Source of the DNA: Chloroflexota bacterium
Lineage (GTDB): Bacteria > Chloroflexota > Ktedonobacteria > Ktedonobacterales > JACDGC01
Direction of reading: 5' to 3'
Assembly: GCA_021812265.1 (NCBI GenBank)
Contig: JAKAOI010000092.1
Coordinates: 1-7,781, forward strand
DNA length: 7,781 bases
A model generated the notes under the pieces. The model was not told where the DNA came from. It worked only from the letters and a program-made list of their open reading frames with translations, and searched no databases. The first letter of the stretch is position 1; every line of letters starts with the position of its first letter. Shown one piece after another: positions 1-6,823 of this stretch. Made by a program: the position numbers and the translations under genes.

Positions 1-15
1 TGTACAGCTCCTTTT
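1..15 (-). promoter_or_regulatory. Ribosome binding site of a gene starting left of the window
   Basis: Read on the minus strand, positions 15 to 8 spell AAAAGGAG, a good Shine-Dalgarno, followed by seven bases before the window edge. A start codon at or just beyond the edge would have normal spacing. This is the same strand as the oxidoreductase at 246-1256, so the two could be consecutive genes, separated by about 245 bases that hold repeat copy 1. The start codon itself is not visible, so the gene is inferred. Confidence 0.4.
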
Positions 16-96
16 GGGCGATTTTAATGTGTTCCTAAATAAGCTTTTCCGCTTGTATCAAAAACCTTTCATCGGCAGTTCAAGCGGATATAACTT

Positions 97-240
97 CAGG
101 ACTTTTGCTGCAGCATGGAACATTGGGGATGTACAAGGGGCGCCGCCCCTTGTACGGGGTTCTGGGGTCTCCCCAGACCTCCCTTTGTTGCAGGTTGCAG
201 ATACGAGAACCATGCGCTTCTCTTTCAAGCGAAAGTCCTA
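97..240 (+). repeat. MITE-like element, copy 1
   Basis: This is one of four copies of the same short element in the window. It starts CAGGACTTTTGCTGCAGCAT and ends AAGCGAAAGTCCTA, so its ends are imperfect inverted repeats. Inside is a perfect 11-bp stem (131-141 with 145-155, loop GCC), then a 7-bp stem (161-167 with 171-177, loop TCT), then a weaker GAGAA/TTCTC stem near 204-222. It is about 144 bp long because GGTTGCA is partly duplicated near 191-200. The flanks AACTT (92-96) and AACAC (241-245) match only in their first three bases, so a target duplication is eroded or absent. It ends five bases from the oxidoreductase stop codon and could form the 3' end of that transcript. No transposase is present. 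Confidence 0.85.
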
Positions 241-245
241 AACAC

Positions 246-1256
246 TTATGAATGGTTTGGTGTAACGGTTTGTTGCATAGTGATTGAACTGAAAATATCA
301 TTAATGGTTTGCAGCACCCAAAGTCCGTCTTCTCCGGTAATTTCTGGAGGAGTGTTTTGTTCAACCGACTCAATAAAATGCTCTAGCTCAAGCCGAAGCG
401 GCTCAGCGTGCATAACTTTCAGGCGAGTCATCGTCCCCTCACTCACCCCTTTTATAGCCTTTAACGGTTCCCAGTCGATTGGGTAAGCGTCGTTTTCGTA
501 GAAATATAACTCCTGAGTAAGATAATTGACAACAAACATGCCATGTTCACCCAACGCGCGTAATTCGCGAACTTTTGTTGGTGTCAGCCAGTTAATTTCC
601 ATGGTTGCAAGAATATCATTTGTCATACGTAATGTTACATGCAATCCATCTTCATGGTCTCGGTGAATGCGCTGCAGCGGTTCGGCGTATAATCGCTGTA
701 TTGAAGATCCCGCAACAAATTTGATAATATCAAGGTCGTGCGGCGCTAGATCCAGTGTAACGCCAACATCATTGATGCGCGCTGGAAATGGGCCAATGCG
801 TTTCGTATGAATGGTGAAAATAGAGCCAAGTTCATGCGCGCTCAGCCGGCGTTTTAACTCACGGACCGCTGGATTAAAGCGTTCCACATGCCCTACAGTA
901 AGCAGCACGTTTTGTTTTTTCGCCATCTCTATAAGCTGAGACGCTTGTTCAATGGTGGCCGCAATGGGCTTTTCAACAAGCACATGAATGCCTCGTTGCA
1001 TCGCGTTTACAGCGGTGTCAAAATGAAGCACTGTTGGGGTTGCAATGATGACGCAATCCGGTTTTTCATTATCAAACAGTTCTTCATAATGTGCGTAGCC
1101 ATGTATTGAATATTGATTCATGGCGCGCAGCCGGTTTGTTTCAAATGGATCGGCGACACCGGCAATAATGACTTTTTGTTCTCCGATTGCCTTTAATGTG
1201 CGCAAATGATTGGATCCCATTACGCCGGCGCCGATGACGGCGGCTTTAATAGTCAT
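246..1256 (-). CDS. Gfo/Idh/MocA oxidoreductase, UDP-GlcNAc 3-dehydrogenase-like
   Basis: This is a 336-residue cytoplasmic NAD(P)-dependent sugar dehydrogenase, a normal length for the family. The N-terminal Rossmann fold begins AAVIGAGVMGSNH (GxGxxG at residues 9-14). The family EKP motif is at 95-97, its lysine being a usual catalytic residue. VGHVERFNPAVR (121-132) and DLAPHDLDI (169-177, with an Asp/His pair) resemble the subgroup annotated as UDP-N-acetylglucosamine 3-dehydrogenase (GnnA-like), which oxidises the sugar 3-hydroxyl before transamination. That substrate is inferred from motifs; another nucleotide sugar or inositol-type substrate is possible. The ATG at 1256 is preferred over an in-frame ATG 53 codons upstream, because the fold starts right after it and GGAG (1268-1265) lies eight bases before it. 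It is divergent from acnA. No aminotransferase partner is visible. Confidence 0.85.
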   Translation of the reverse strand: MTIKAAVIGAGVMGSNHLRTLKAIGEQKVIIAGVADPFETNRLRAMNQYSIHGYAHYEELFDNEKPDCVIIATPTVLHFDTAVNAMQRGIHVLVEKPIAATIEQASQLIEMAKKQNVLLTVGHVERFNPAVRELKRRLSAHELGSIFTIHTKRIGPFPARINDVGVTLDLAPHDLDIIKFVAGSSIQRLYAEPLQRIHRDHEDGLHVTLRMTNDILATMEINWLTPTKVRELRALGEHGMFVVNYLTQELYFYENDAYPIDWEPLKAIKGVSEGTMTRLKVMHAEPLRLELEHFIESVEQNTPPEITGEDGLWVLQTINDIFSSITMQQTVTPNHS

Positions 1257-1264
1257 ATAACATG

Positions 1265-1268
1265 CTCC
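1265..1268 (-). promoter_or_regulatory. Ribosome binding site deciding the oxidoreductase start
   Basis: The minus strand reads CGGAGCATGTTATATG, with GGAG eight bases before the ATG at 1256. The competing upstream ATG at 1415 would add 53 residues with no resemblance to the family, ahead of a complete Rossmann fold. This site therefore fixes the start. Confidence 0.7.
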
Positions 1269-1614
1269 GAATATCAAAATTAAAATATGGTAGTACTCTG
1301 GAATTGAGTATGGATAGTATTCGCAGTGATGCAAGCGAGAAGTTGATATCTTCGATAAGATTTGCATTGCCAATAAAAATGAACGGGGCGTATTTTCTCT
1401 ATGCATCCCTATCATAGTATCACGCTTTTACCGATATGGCTGAAAAAATGAATGGAGTTTTGGCTAAATCGCTTGAATAAGTATGGTTCTCTGCTACAAA
1501 AGTCCGATATTTGCGTTGAATAGCCGGTGTGGAAATGAATTGGCGCTATGTAGTCTAATTAAGAACAGAAAGCAGAAGATACGTGTGTCATAGAAGACAA
1601 ATCAGATTTTCAAG

Positions 1615-1619
1615 AAAGG
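1615..1619 (+). promoter_or_regulatory. Ribosome binding site of acnA
   Basis: AAAGG lies seven bases before the ATG at 1627, a modest but well-spaced Shine-Dalgarno that supports this start. Confidence 0.55.
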
Positions 1620-1626
1620 CTTTGTT

Positions 1627-4347
1627 ATGGCGTATCAAGGTAATTCAGGAGTAAATGGCGCGTTCGGTTCACGCGCAACTATTGCAAGCGCAGATGGCGC
1701 GTGTGTGTATTATGATCTGCATGCGCTGGAAAAACAGGGATTCATGCAATTATCGGCGGTTCCTGTAACTGTGCGGATTTTTCTGGAAAATGCTTTGCGG
1801 TTCAGCGGCGCAGCCGGGGCCGGTGGCGCAGAAATTATAACTGAGGCAGAAGTTGCCAATTTGGCAAAATGGCGTCCTAATGGTCCGATTGGTGAAGAAT
1901 TTGCCTTTATGCCTGCAAGAGTGCTGCTTCAAGATTTTACCGGCGTTCCGTGTGTGGTAGATTTGGCGGCAATGCGCGACGCCGTGGCGGAACTGAAGGG
2001 GAATCCGAAAGTGATTAACCCATTGGCTCCGGTTGATTTGGTGATTGATCATTCAGTTCAGGTTGATTATTTTGGCGCAAATACAGCGCTGGAACAAAAT
2101 GTTGAACGCGAATATGAGCGCAACAGTGAGCGGTATACTTTGCTGAGATGGGCGCAAGGCGCGTTTGAAAACTTTAGCATTGTTCCTCCAGGCTCCGGCA
2201 TTTGCCACCAAGTAAACTTGGAATATTTAGCAAAAGTTGTGCAAACACGCATGGTCAACAACGAATTGACCGCGTTTCCTGATACGGTTGTAGGCACAGA
2301 TTCTCATACACCTATGGTAAATGGTTTAGGTGTTTTAGGTTGGGGTGTCGGTGGTATCGAGGCAGAAGGAGTAATGCTTGGTCAGCCAATTTATTTGTTA
2401 ACACCTGTGGTTGTTGGTATGCGCTTAACCGGAAAACTTCCCGAAGGAACTACCGCTACCGATTTGGTGCTGACTGTAACCCAAATGCTGCGCAAACATG
2501 GCGTTGTCAATAAATTCGTGGAATTTTCCGGCCCCGGCTTAAGTTCTCTTCCGTTGCCGGATCGCGCAACTATTTCTAATATGTCGCCGGAATTTGGCGC
2601 TACCGCTACCCTATTTCCTGTAGACGCTGAAACACTGCGCTACATGCGCGCCACCGGCCGTTCCGCATCTCAGGTAGACTTGACAGAGCGCTATATGAAA
2701 ACACAAGGGTTGTTCAGAACCGACGATACACCGGATCCGCAGTTTGATGAAAAATTGGAGCTGGATTTGTCTACGGTTACACCCAGTTTAGCCGGACCGT
2801 CCCGACCTGAAGGCAGGGTAGAGTTAGGCCAGACCAAAGCCAATTTCTATAATGCTTTTTCACAAAAAATGACTTCGCCCGACGCAAAAAAAACCGTTCA
2901 TGTGGCGCTGGAAGACAATGAAGCTGAAATTACTAACGGTTCGGTGGTAATAGCGGCTATTACCAGCTGCACCAACACATCAAATCCTTCTGTAATGATA
3001 GGCGCGGGTTTGCTGGCAAAACATGCGGTTGAACGTGGTTTGAGCCGAAAAGTTTCGGTAAAAACCAGTTTAGCTCCGGGGTCTAGAGTCGTTACTGAAT
3101 ATCTGGAAAAAGCCGGGTTAACGCCATATTTAGAAGCGCTTGGCTTCCACACTGTTGGGTATGGCTGCACAACATGTATTGGAAATAGCGGACCACTGCC
3201 GGGGCCAATTTCAGAAGCAGTAAAGGAAAATGACCTTGTAGTGGCGGCAGTATTAAGCGGCAACCGCAATTTTGAAGCGCGGGTTCATGGTGAAGTGCGC
3301 GCAAACTATTTGGCGTCTCCTCCGCTTGTGATTGCCTTTGCCTTAGCCGGATCTATCGATATGGATTTGCAGAATGAACCGATTGGGTACGACCCGAATG
3401 GCAACCCGGTATATCTGCGAGATATTTGGCCGTCTTCGCAGGAAGTGCAAAACACGATGCAGCAAGCTATTTCACCGGAACAATACGAACACGAATACAG
3501 CCATATTTTTGATGGTGATGCTCGCTGGCAGAAATTACCTGCGCCATCCGGCGAATTATTTAGTTGGGATCCCGAATCCACATATGTTCGCCGTCCGCCA
3601 TTTTTTGAGAATCTCGCTCCGGAACCGTCCCCAATAACGGATATTTCCGGCGCGCGGGTATTGGCGGTTTTAGGTGACGCAATTACAACCGACCATATTT
3701 CTCCTGCCGGCTCCATTCGCGCCGATAGCCCGGCCGGTAAATATTTAGAAGCGCATTTGGTACAGGTTCGCGATTTCAATTCTTATGGATCGCGCCGCGG
3801 CAACCACGAAGTGATGATTCGCGGCACGTTTGCAAATATTCGCATAAAAAATGCGTTGGCCGAAGGTAAAGAAGGCTTTTGGACAAAATATTTGCCCACA
3901 GGTGAAATTACAACAATGTATGACGCTTCTGTTAGGTATATCGCCGAAGGGATACCATTAATGGTGCTGGCCGGTCGGGAATATGGCAATGGCAGCTCCA
4001 GAGACTGGGCCGGCAAAGGCACAATGCTTTTGGGCGTAAAAGCAGTTTTGGCGGAATCGTTCGAGCGTATTCATCGCAGTAATCTTGTAGGTATGGGAGT
4101 TGTTCCGCTGCAATTTAAAGCCGGGGAAAATCGCGCAACATACCAACTGGATGGCTCTGAGGTGTTTTCGGTGACGGGGCTGGCCGAAAATCTGACTCCA
4201 CGGAAAGAGGCGTTGGTTACCGCGCAGCGCGCTGATGGCTCCTCTGTGCAGTTTAAGGCTATTATTCGGCTGGATAGCAGCATTGAAATTGCTTATTATC
4301 ACCACGGTGGTATTCTGCAATATGTGCTTCGCCAGTTAACAGATTAA
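1627..4347 (+). CDS. acnA: Aconitate hydratase A (AcnA/IRP1-type aconitase)
   Basis: This complete 906-residue cytoplasmic enzyme interconverts citrate and isocitrate through cis-aconitate in the TCA or glyoxylate cycle. The length fits the bacterial AcnA/IRP1 class. The [4Fe-4S] ligands are Cys448 in SCTNTSNPSVM and Cys514 and Cys517 in YGCTTCIGN, spaced as in other AcnA/IRP1 proteins. Other hallmarks are PARVLLQDFTGVP (about 96-108), DLVIDHSVQVD (138-148), SIVPPGSGICHQVNLEYL, TDSHTPMVNGLGVLGWGVGG, and the swivel-domain motif GREYGNGSSRDWAGKG (783-798). The start is supported by AAAGG seven bases upstream. It appears monocistronic, with a terminator at 4554-4590. Repeat copy 2 was inserted between stop and terminator and should be transcribed in the 3' UTR. 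Some family members bind RNA without the cluster; the sequence alone does not show whether this one does. Confidence 0.97.
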   Translation: MAYQGNSGVNGAFGSRATIASADGACVYYDLHALEKQGFMQLSAVPVTVRIFLENALRFSGAAGAGGAEIITEAEVANLAKWRPNGPIGEEFAFMPARVLLQDFTGVPCVVDLAAMRDAVAELKGNPKVINPLAPVDLVIDHSVQVDYFGANTALEQNVEREYERNSERYTLLRWAQGAFENFSIVPPGSGICHQVNLEYLAKVVQTRMVNNELTAFPDTVVGTDSHTPMVNGLGVLGWGVGGIEAEGVMLGQPIYLLTPVVVGMRLTGKLPEGTTATDLVLTVTQMLRKHGVVNKFVEFSGPGLSSLPLPDRATISNMSPEFGATATLFPVDAETLRYMRATGRSASQVDLTERYMKTQGLFRTDDTPDPQFDEKLELDLSTVTPSLAGPSRPEGRVELGQTKANFYNAFSQKMTSPDAKKTVHVALEDNEAEITNGSVVIAAITSCTNTSNPSVMIGAGLLAKHAVERGLSRKVSVKTSLAPGSRVVTEYLEKAGLTPYLEALGFHTVGYGCTTCIGNSGPLPGPISEAVKENDLVVAAVLSGNRNFEARVHGEVRANYLASPPLVIAFALAGSIDMDLQNEPIGYDPNGNPVYLRDIWPSSQEVQNTMQQAISPEQYEHEYSHIFDGDARWQKLPAPSGELFSWDPESTYVRRPPFFENLAPEPSPITDISGARVLAVLGDAITTDHISPAGSIRADSPAGKYLEAHLVQVRDFNSYGSRRGNHEVMIRGTFANIRIKNALAEGKEGFWTKYLPTGEITTMYDASVRYIAEGIPLMVLAGREYGNGSSRDWAGKGTMLLGVKAVLAESFERIHRSNLVGMGVVPLQFKAGENRATYQLDGSEVFSVTGLAENLTPRKEALVTAQRADGSSVQFKAIIRLDSSIEIAYYHHGGILQYVLRQLTD

Positions 4348-4353
4348 CTATAT

Positions 4354-4492
4354 CAGGACTTTCGCTTCAGCAGGGAAAACCGGGGAGATGTATAAGGGGC
4401 GACTGCCCCTTATACAGTGTTCTGGGGTGTCCCCAGCCCCCTTCTGCTTCAAATACGAGAAACATATGCTGTTCTTTCAAGCGAAAGTCTTA
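4354..4492 (+). repeat. MITE-like element, copy 2, with perfect 5-bp target duplication
   Basis: This 139-bp copy is bounded by CAGGACTTTCGCTT at the left and AAGCGAAAGTCTTA at the right. TATAT occurs directly before it (4349-4353) and directly after it (4493-4497), a clean 5-bp target-site duplication. The main stem is GTATAAGGGGC (4390-4400) with GCCCCTTATAC (4405-4415). Copy 1 has C and G where this stem has T and A, so pairing is kept by compensatory change. The second stem is CTGGGG (4422-4427) with CCCCAG (4431-4436). It begins seven bases after the acnA stop codon, between that stop and the acnA terminator. Confidence 0.92.
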
Positions 4493-4553
4493 TATATTTT
4501 GTAATTTGCAGCCTCTATACTAAGGTAATGCAGTTATGATATATCCAGGAAAC

Positions 4554-4590
4554 AAGCAGCGCAAATGGTTTTGTCTTTTGCGCTGCTTTT
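4554..4590 (+). terminator. Intrinsic terminator of acnA
   Basis: AAGCAGCGCAAA (4554-4565) pairs perfectly with TTTGCGCTGCTT (4577-4588) around an 11-base loop, and the downstream arm runs into TTTTGTG. It lies about 207 bases after the acnA stop. Most of that distance is repeat copy 2, so before the insertion the terminator would have been about 60 bases from the stop. Confidence 0.85.
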
Positions 4591-4685
4591 GTGTTCTGCG
4601 GTGTTGCATTCTTACTGGGGCGTGTATTTAAGCTTGTTTTAGCGGAAATATCCCCATGTTCTTGCGTATTCTATCTTTTGCCGGT

Positions 4686-4714
4686 TTGTATATCTTGTTA
4701 AACTATGGTATAAT
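4686..4714 (+). promoter_or_regulatory. Sigma-70-like promoter of the thi transport operon
   Basis: A perfect TATAAT -10 box lies at 4709-4714, with TTGTAT at 4686-4691 seventeen bases upstream as a weaker -35 (first three bases match). The transcript would start near 4721, about 55-60 bases before the riboswitch aptamer. The position between the acnA terminator and the riboswitch is as expected. Confidence 0.7.
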
Positions 4715-4752
4715 CTTAACAGTATATGCCATAGTTTAGTCACTATAGTATA
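4700..4752 (+). promoter_or_regulatory. Inverted and direct repeats over the thi promoter, possible operator
   Basis: AAACTATGGTATA (4700-4712) and TATGCCATAGTTT (4725-4737) are inverted repeats matching at 12 of 13 positions, with a 12-base spacer. The left arm overlaps the -10 box and the spacer holds the expected start of transcription. A third, direct copy, ACTATAGTATA, lies at 4742-4752, forty bases after the first, and both are followed by ATCTT-like sequence. This could bind a dimeric repressor or form a hairpin at the 5' end of the transcript. A function is inferred only. Confidence 0.4.
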
Positions 4753-4776
4753 GAATCTTTTGCAAAAAATTATTTT

Positions 4777-4860
4777 CGCGGCGGGAGCTCGTTTGGGCTG
4801 AGAGGGCATGCATGTGCCGACCGTAGAACCTGATCCGGATAATGCCGGCGCAGGAACGTG
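4777..4860 (+). ncRNA. TPP riboswitch (THI-box aptamer)
   Basis: The conserved core is present: GGGAGC near 4783, CTGAGAGGG (4798-4806), and ACCTGATCCGGAT followed by AATGCCGGCGCAGGAA (4828-4856). CGCG (4777-4780) can pair with CGTG (4857-4860) to close P1. GCTC pairs with GGGC in P2, GGCA with TGCC in P3, and CCGG with CCGG in the second sensor arm. The RNA binds thiamin pyrophosphate. The intrinsic terminator 17 bases downstream indicates control by premature termination, so the transporter genes that follow should be off when TPP is plentiful. The position upstream of a ThiY-like transporter agrees with this. Confidence 0.95.
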
Positions 4861-4877
4861 TGTTTATACCTCTTCGG

Positions 4878-4913
4878 CGTTTTCCCGCTTGTAATGGGAA
4901 AGCGTTTTTTTTT
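4878..4913 (+). terminator. Riboswitch expression-platform terminator
   Basis: CGTTTTCCC (4878-4886) pairs with GGGAAAGCG (4896-4904) with one G-U pair, and nine T residues follow (4905-4913). It lies directly after the TPP aptamer and before the first transporter gene, as expected for a transcriptional riboswitch. The 5' arm region TCCCGC (4883-4888) is also complementary to GCGGGA (4781-4786) at the start of the aptamer, a possible alternative pairing in the ligand-free RNA. That pairing has not been tested by folding. Confidence 0.88.
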
Positions 4914-4931
4914 GCGCTGTTTTTTTAATAA

Positions 4932-5068
4932 TGGATCTTTCGCTTTAGCATGGAAAATCGGAGATGTACAAGGGGCGCCGCTTCTTGTATGGGATTCTGG
5001 GGTGTCCTCAGACCTCCCTTTGTTTCAGATACGAGAAGCATGTGTTTCTCTTTTAAGCAAAAATCCTA
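4932..5068 (+). repeat. MITE-like element, copy 3, in the leader of the thi operon
   Basis: This copy starts TGGATCTTTCGCTTTAGCAT, with an apparent extra T in the terminal repeat, and ends AAGCAAAAATCCTA. It is the most diverged of the four. The main stem GTACAAGGGGC (4966-4976) with GCTTCTTGTAT (4980-4990) still pairs throughout if three G-U pairs are allowed. The second stem (4996-5002 with 5006-5012) also keeps pairing with one G-U. The flanks AATAA (4927-4931) and AATAT (5069-5073) match at four of five bases, so a target duplication is likely but worn. It lies between the riboswitch terminator and the ATPase start, 20 bases before the ATG. Confidence 0.8.
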
Positions 5069-5082
5069 AATATATTGGGTTT

Positions 5083-5086
5083 AGGG
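5083..5086 (+). promoter_or_regulatory. Weak ribosome binding site before the ATPase gene
   Basis: AGGG lies only two bases before the ATG at 5089, closer than usual, and nothing better is seen between the end of repeat copy 3 and the ATG. By contrast, the downstream binding-protein gene has GAGGAGGG at ideal spacing. Insertion of the repeat may have removed a better site. Confidence 0.35.
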
Positions 5087-5088
5087 AA

Positions 5089-5874
5089 ATGAACGCTGAA
5101 ACACAAACCTATGCGCTAGAGGCGCGCAATATTTATCAAAGTTACCAAACCAGCGCGGGAATGCGTGTAAACGCTTTACAATCGGTGTCGTTTGGTGTGT
5201 ATCCGGGAGAATTCGTCAGTATCATCGGGCCGAGCGGCGCCGGAAAATCGACATTGTTGGGTTTGCTTGCGGGGTTGGAGTCGCAAACTTCCGGAGAAAT
5301 TTTCCTGCAGAATCGGCAGGTTTCGGCGCGGCAGCGGCTGGGTAATGTCGGGTATATGCCTCAAAAAGACGCTTTGGCTCCATGGCGCACCGCGATTGAT
5401 AACGCCATTGCCGGACTGGAAGTACAAGGAACGCCGCGCAAAGAGGCAAAAACGCAGGCGATGGAGCTGTTTCGTCGCATGGGACTGGAAGATTTCGCGC
5501 GAACATATCCTTATGCGTTATCAGGCGGAATGCGCCAGCGGGTTGCTTTGGCGCGCTCTGCGCTGGCGGCGGGCGATCTTTTACTGCTGGATGAACCCTT
5601 CGGCGCGTTAGACGCTTTAACACGCAGTGATATGCATAAATGGATTCTGGAAGTTTGGCAAAGTATGCGCAAAACTATTCTGTTGGTAACGCACGATATT
5701 CAAGAAGCGCTGGTGGTGTCGGATCGGATTTTGGTGATGAGCGCACGGCCCGGAACTATGAATGCGGAATTACAGGTAGATTTGCCTCGCCCCCGAACAA
5801 TAGAAATACAATCGGGGCGCGCGTTTAACGCGATGCGGGAACAGTTGGCAAAAAAACTGGAGACAACGGTATGA
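5089..5874 (+). CDS. thiZ: ABC transporter ATPase for a thiamin precursor (ThiZ-like)
   Basis: This 261-residue cytoplasmic subunit hydrolyses ATP to drive the importer. It has Walker A GPSGAGKST (47-55), Q-loop Gln92 in YMPQKD, signature LSGGMRQR (144-151), Walker B LLLLDEP with catalytic Glu169, D-loop GALD (172-175) and switch His202 in VTHD. The set is complete, so it should be active. It belongs to the nitrate/sulfonate/taurine/NMT1 group. The thiamin assignment rests on the TPP riboswitch upstream and the ThiY-like protein downstream. The reading frame stays open leftwards to a GTG at 4858, but that stretch is riboswitch, terminator and repeat copy 3. The ATG at 5089 fits the family start (LEARNIYQSY follows at once). 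The last four bases overlap the permease gene (ATGA). Confidence 0.9.
   Translation: MNAETQTYALEARNIYQSYQTSAGMRVNALQSVSFGVYPGEFVSIIGPSGAGKSTLLGLLAGLESQTSGEIFLQNRQVSARQRLGNVGYMPQKDALAPWRTAIDNAIAGLEVQGTPRKEAKTQAMELFRRMGLEDFARTYPYALSGGMRQRVALARSALAAGDLLLLDEPFGALDALTRSDMHKWILEVWQSMRKTILLVTHDIQEALVVSDRILVMSARPGTMNAELQVDLPRPRTIEIQSGRAFNAMREQLAKKLETTV
5859..5862 (+). promoter_or_regulatory. Ribosome binding site of the permease gene
   Basis: GGAG lies eight bases before the ATG at 5871, inside the end of the ATPase gene. Together with the ATGA overlap it indicates translational coupling. Confidence 0.6.
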
Positions 5875-6704
5875 CAGCGGAATTGTATAAAACGCAGCAT
5901 AAAGCGCAGCTGCTCGGAAATAGAATATACTCAGTGGGTTTACGTGTTGTTGCGCCGGCTTTTACCTTGCTGATATTATTTGCTATTTGGCAGGGATATG
6001 CGGTGTGGGGTGGGGTGAACCCAATAATACTGCCATCACCGATACATGTGTTTCAAGTTACAGCGGAAAATTGGCATAATTTGCGCCTTGCCATCGACAC
6101 CACCTTATATGAAACTGCAATTGGCTTCGGCTGGGCGCTGCTGTTTGGCGCTGCAAGCGCTATGTTGCTGGATCTTGTTCCCGCGCTGCGGCGGGGACTA
6201 TATCCAATTTTTGTTGCGTCACAAAGCATACCTATTGTTGCTATTGCGCCGCTGTTGCAGCTTTGGTTTGGTGTGGGCCTTAGCGCCAAGGTAATTGTAA
6301 TCGTGCTTAGCTGCTTTTTTCCGGTTACTGTTGCGGGATTAGATGGCTTGCGCGCCAGCGATCCGGACCTCATCAGGTTATATCGCACATTTGGGGCTGG
6401 GCGCTGGCGGATTTTTCGTTCGGTTCGCTTACCCGGCGCGCTGCCATCTTTTTTTTCGGGGATACGGATTGCCATCAGCTATTCGGTTATTGGCGCAATT
6501 TTTAGCGAATATATCGGCTCTACTCAAGGTTTAGGTGTGTATATGCTGGATAGTCAGCACGCTTTCCGAATCGATTTGGTTATTGGCGCTGTGCTGGTTA
6601 CAGCGTTGATTAGTGTGGCGTTATTTGTTTCGGTAATGGGTATTGAACGGCTGGCGTCTCCATGGTTTTTTGCAGAACGTCGCAGCAAAGGCATAGCAGA
6701 ATAA
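5871..6704 (+). CDS. thiX: ABC transporter permease for a thiamin precursor (ThiX-like)
   Basis: This is a 277-residue inner-membrane permease of the BPD-transport family (SsuC/TauC/ThiX group), of normal length. Hydrophobic segments are visible near 25-46, 83-103, 112-132, 138-157, 195-213 and 234-257. The EAA-type loop that contacts the ATPase is YRTFGAGRWRIFRSVRLPGA (171-190), followed by the usual LPSFFSGIRIAISYSVIGA. SEYIGSTQGLGVYM (212-225) is typical of the group. It overlaps the ATPase gene by four bases, so the two are co-transcribed and probably made in equal amounts. Substrate specificity is inferred from the riboswitch and the ThiY-like gene, because the permease motifs alone do not separate thiamin precursors from sulfonates or nitrate. 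Confidence 0.9.
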   Translation: MTAELYKTQHKAQLLGNRIYSVGLRVVAPAFTLLILFAIWQGYAVWGGVNPIILPSPIHVFQVTAENWHNLRLAIDTTLYETAIGFGWALLFGAASAMLLDLVPALRRGLYPIFVASQSIPIVAIAPLLQLWFGVGLSAKVIVIVLSCFFPVTVAGLDGLRASDPDLIRLYRTFGAGRWRIFRSVRLPGALPSFFSGIRIAISYSVIGAIFSEYIGSTQGLGVYMLDSQHAFRIDLVIGAVLVTALISVALFVSVMGIERLASPWFFAERRSKGIAE

Positions 6705-6823
6705 TGCAAGTTTTCAGATAAAATTCAATGGCAAAGGAGGGGTCCGAATTTAGTATATGCGTGTGTGCGGTATGTCGCCTGATGCGCTGTAAGATGATGT
6801 TTGATCTGCCGGTTTAATCAACA

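Larger units (their letters stand above)
1257..1626. other. Divergent intergenic region between oxidoreductase and acnA
   Basis: This 370-base, AT-rich spacer must carry the promoters of both divergent genes. I found no convincing -35/-10 pair for either. TCTAAT (1554-1559) is a fair -10 for acnA but has no -35 at the right distance. On the minus strand TTGGCA (1374-1369) has only a poor -10 partner. No riboswitch, tRNA or strong hairpin is evident, and the in-frame open stretch upstream of the oxidoreductase start looks like chance. Confidence 0.5.

Noticed and set aside
131..177. Repeat hairpins as intrinsic terminators
   Set aside because: The stems are strong but no T-run follows either of them on either strand, so they do not have the form of rho-independent terminators.
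2..241. Plus-strand frame open from the left edge to a stop at 239-241, possibly the tail of an upstream gene
   Set aside because: More than half of it is repeat copy 1 and the remaining 30 codons are not recognisable. The minus-strand Shine-Dalgarno at 8-15 argues against coding on the plus strand here, though a tail cannot be fully excluded.
1257..1415. Upstream ATG at 1415 for the oxidoreductase
   Set aside because: The extra 53 residues precede a complete Rossmann start, and the ATG at 1256 has a well-spaced GGAG.
1501..1560. Promoter of acnA (TTGAAT at 1516 or TCTAAT at 1554)
   Set aside because: The boxes cannot be paired at a 16-18 base spacing, so neither is reported as a promoter.
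4858..5088. N-terminal extension of the ATPase from a GTG at 4858
   Set aside because: The added 77 codons would be translated from the riboswitch 3' arm, the terminator and repeat copy 3. They have no ribosome site and no family similarity.
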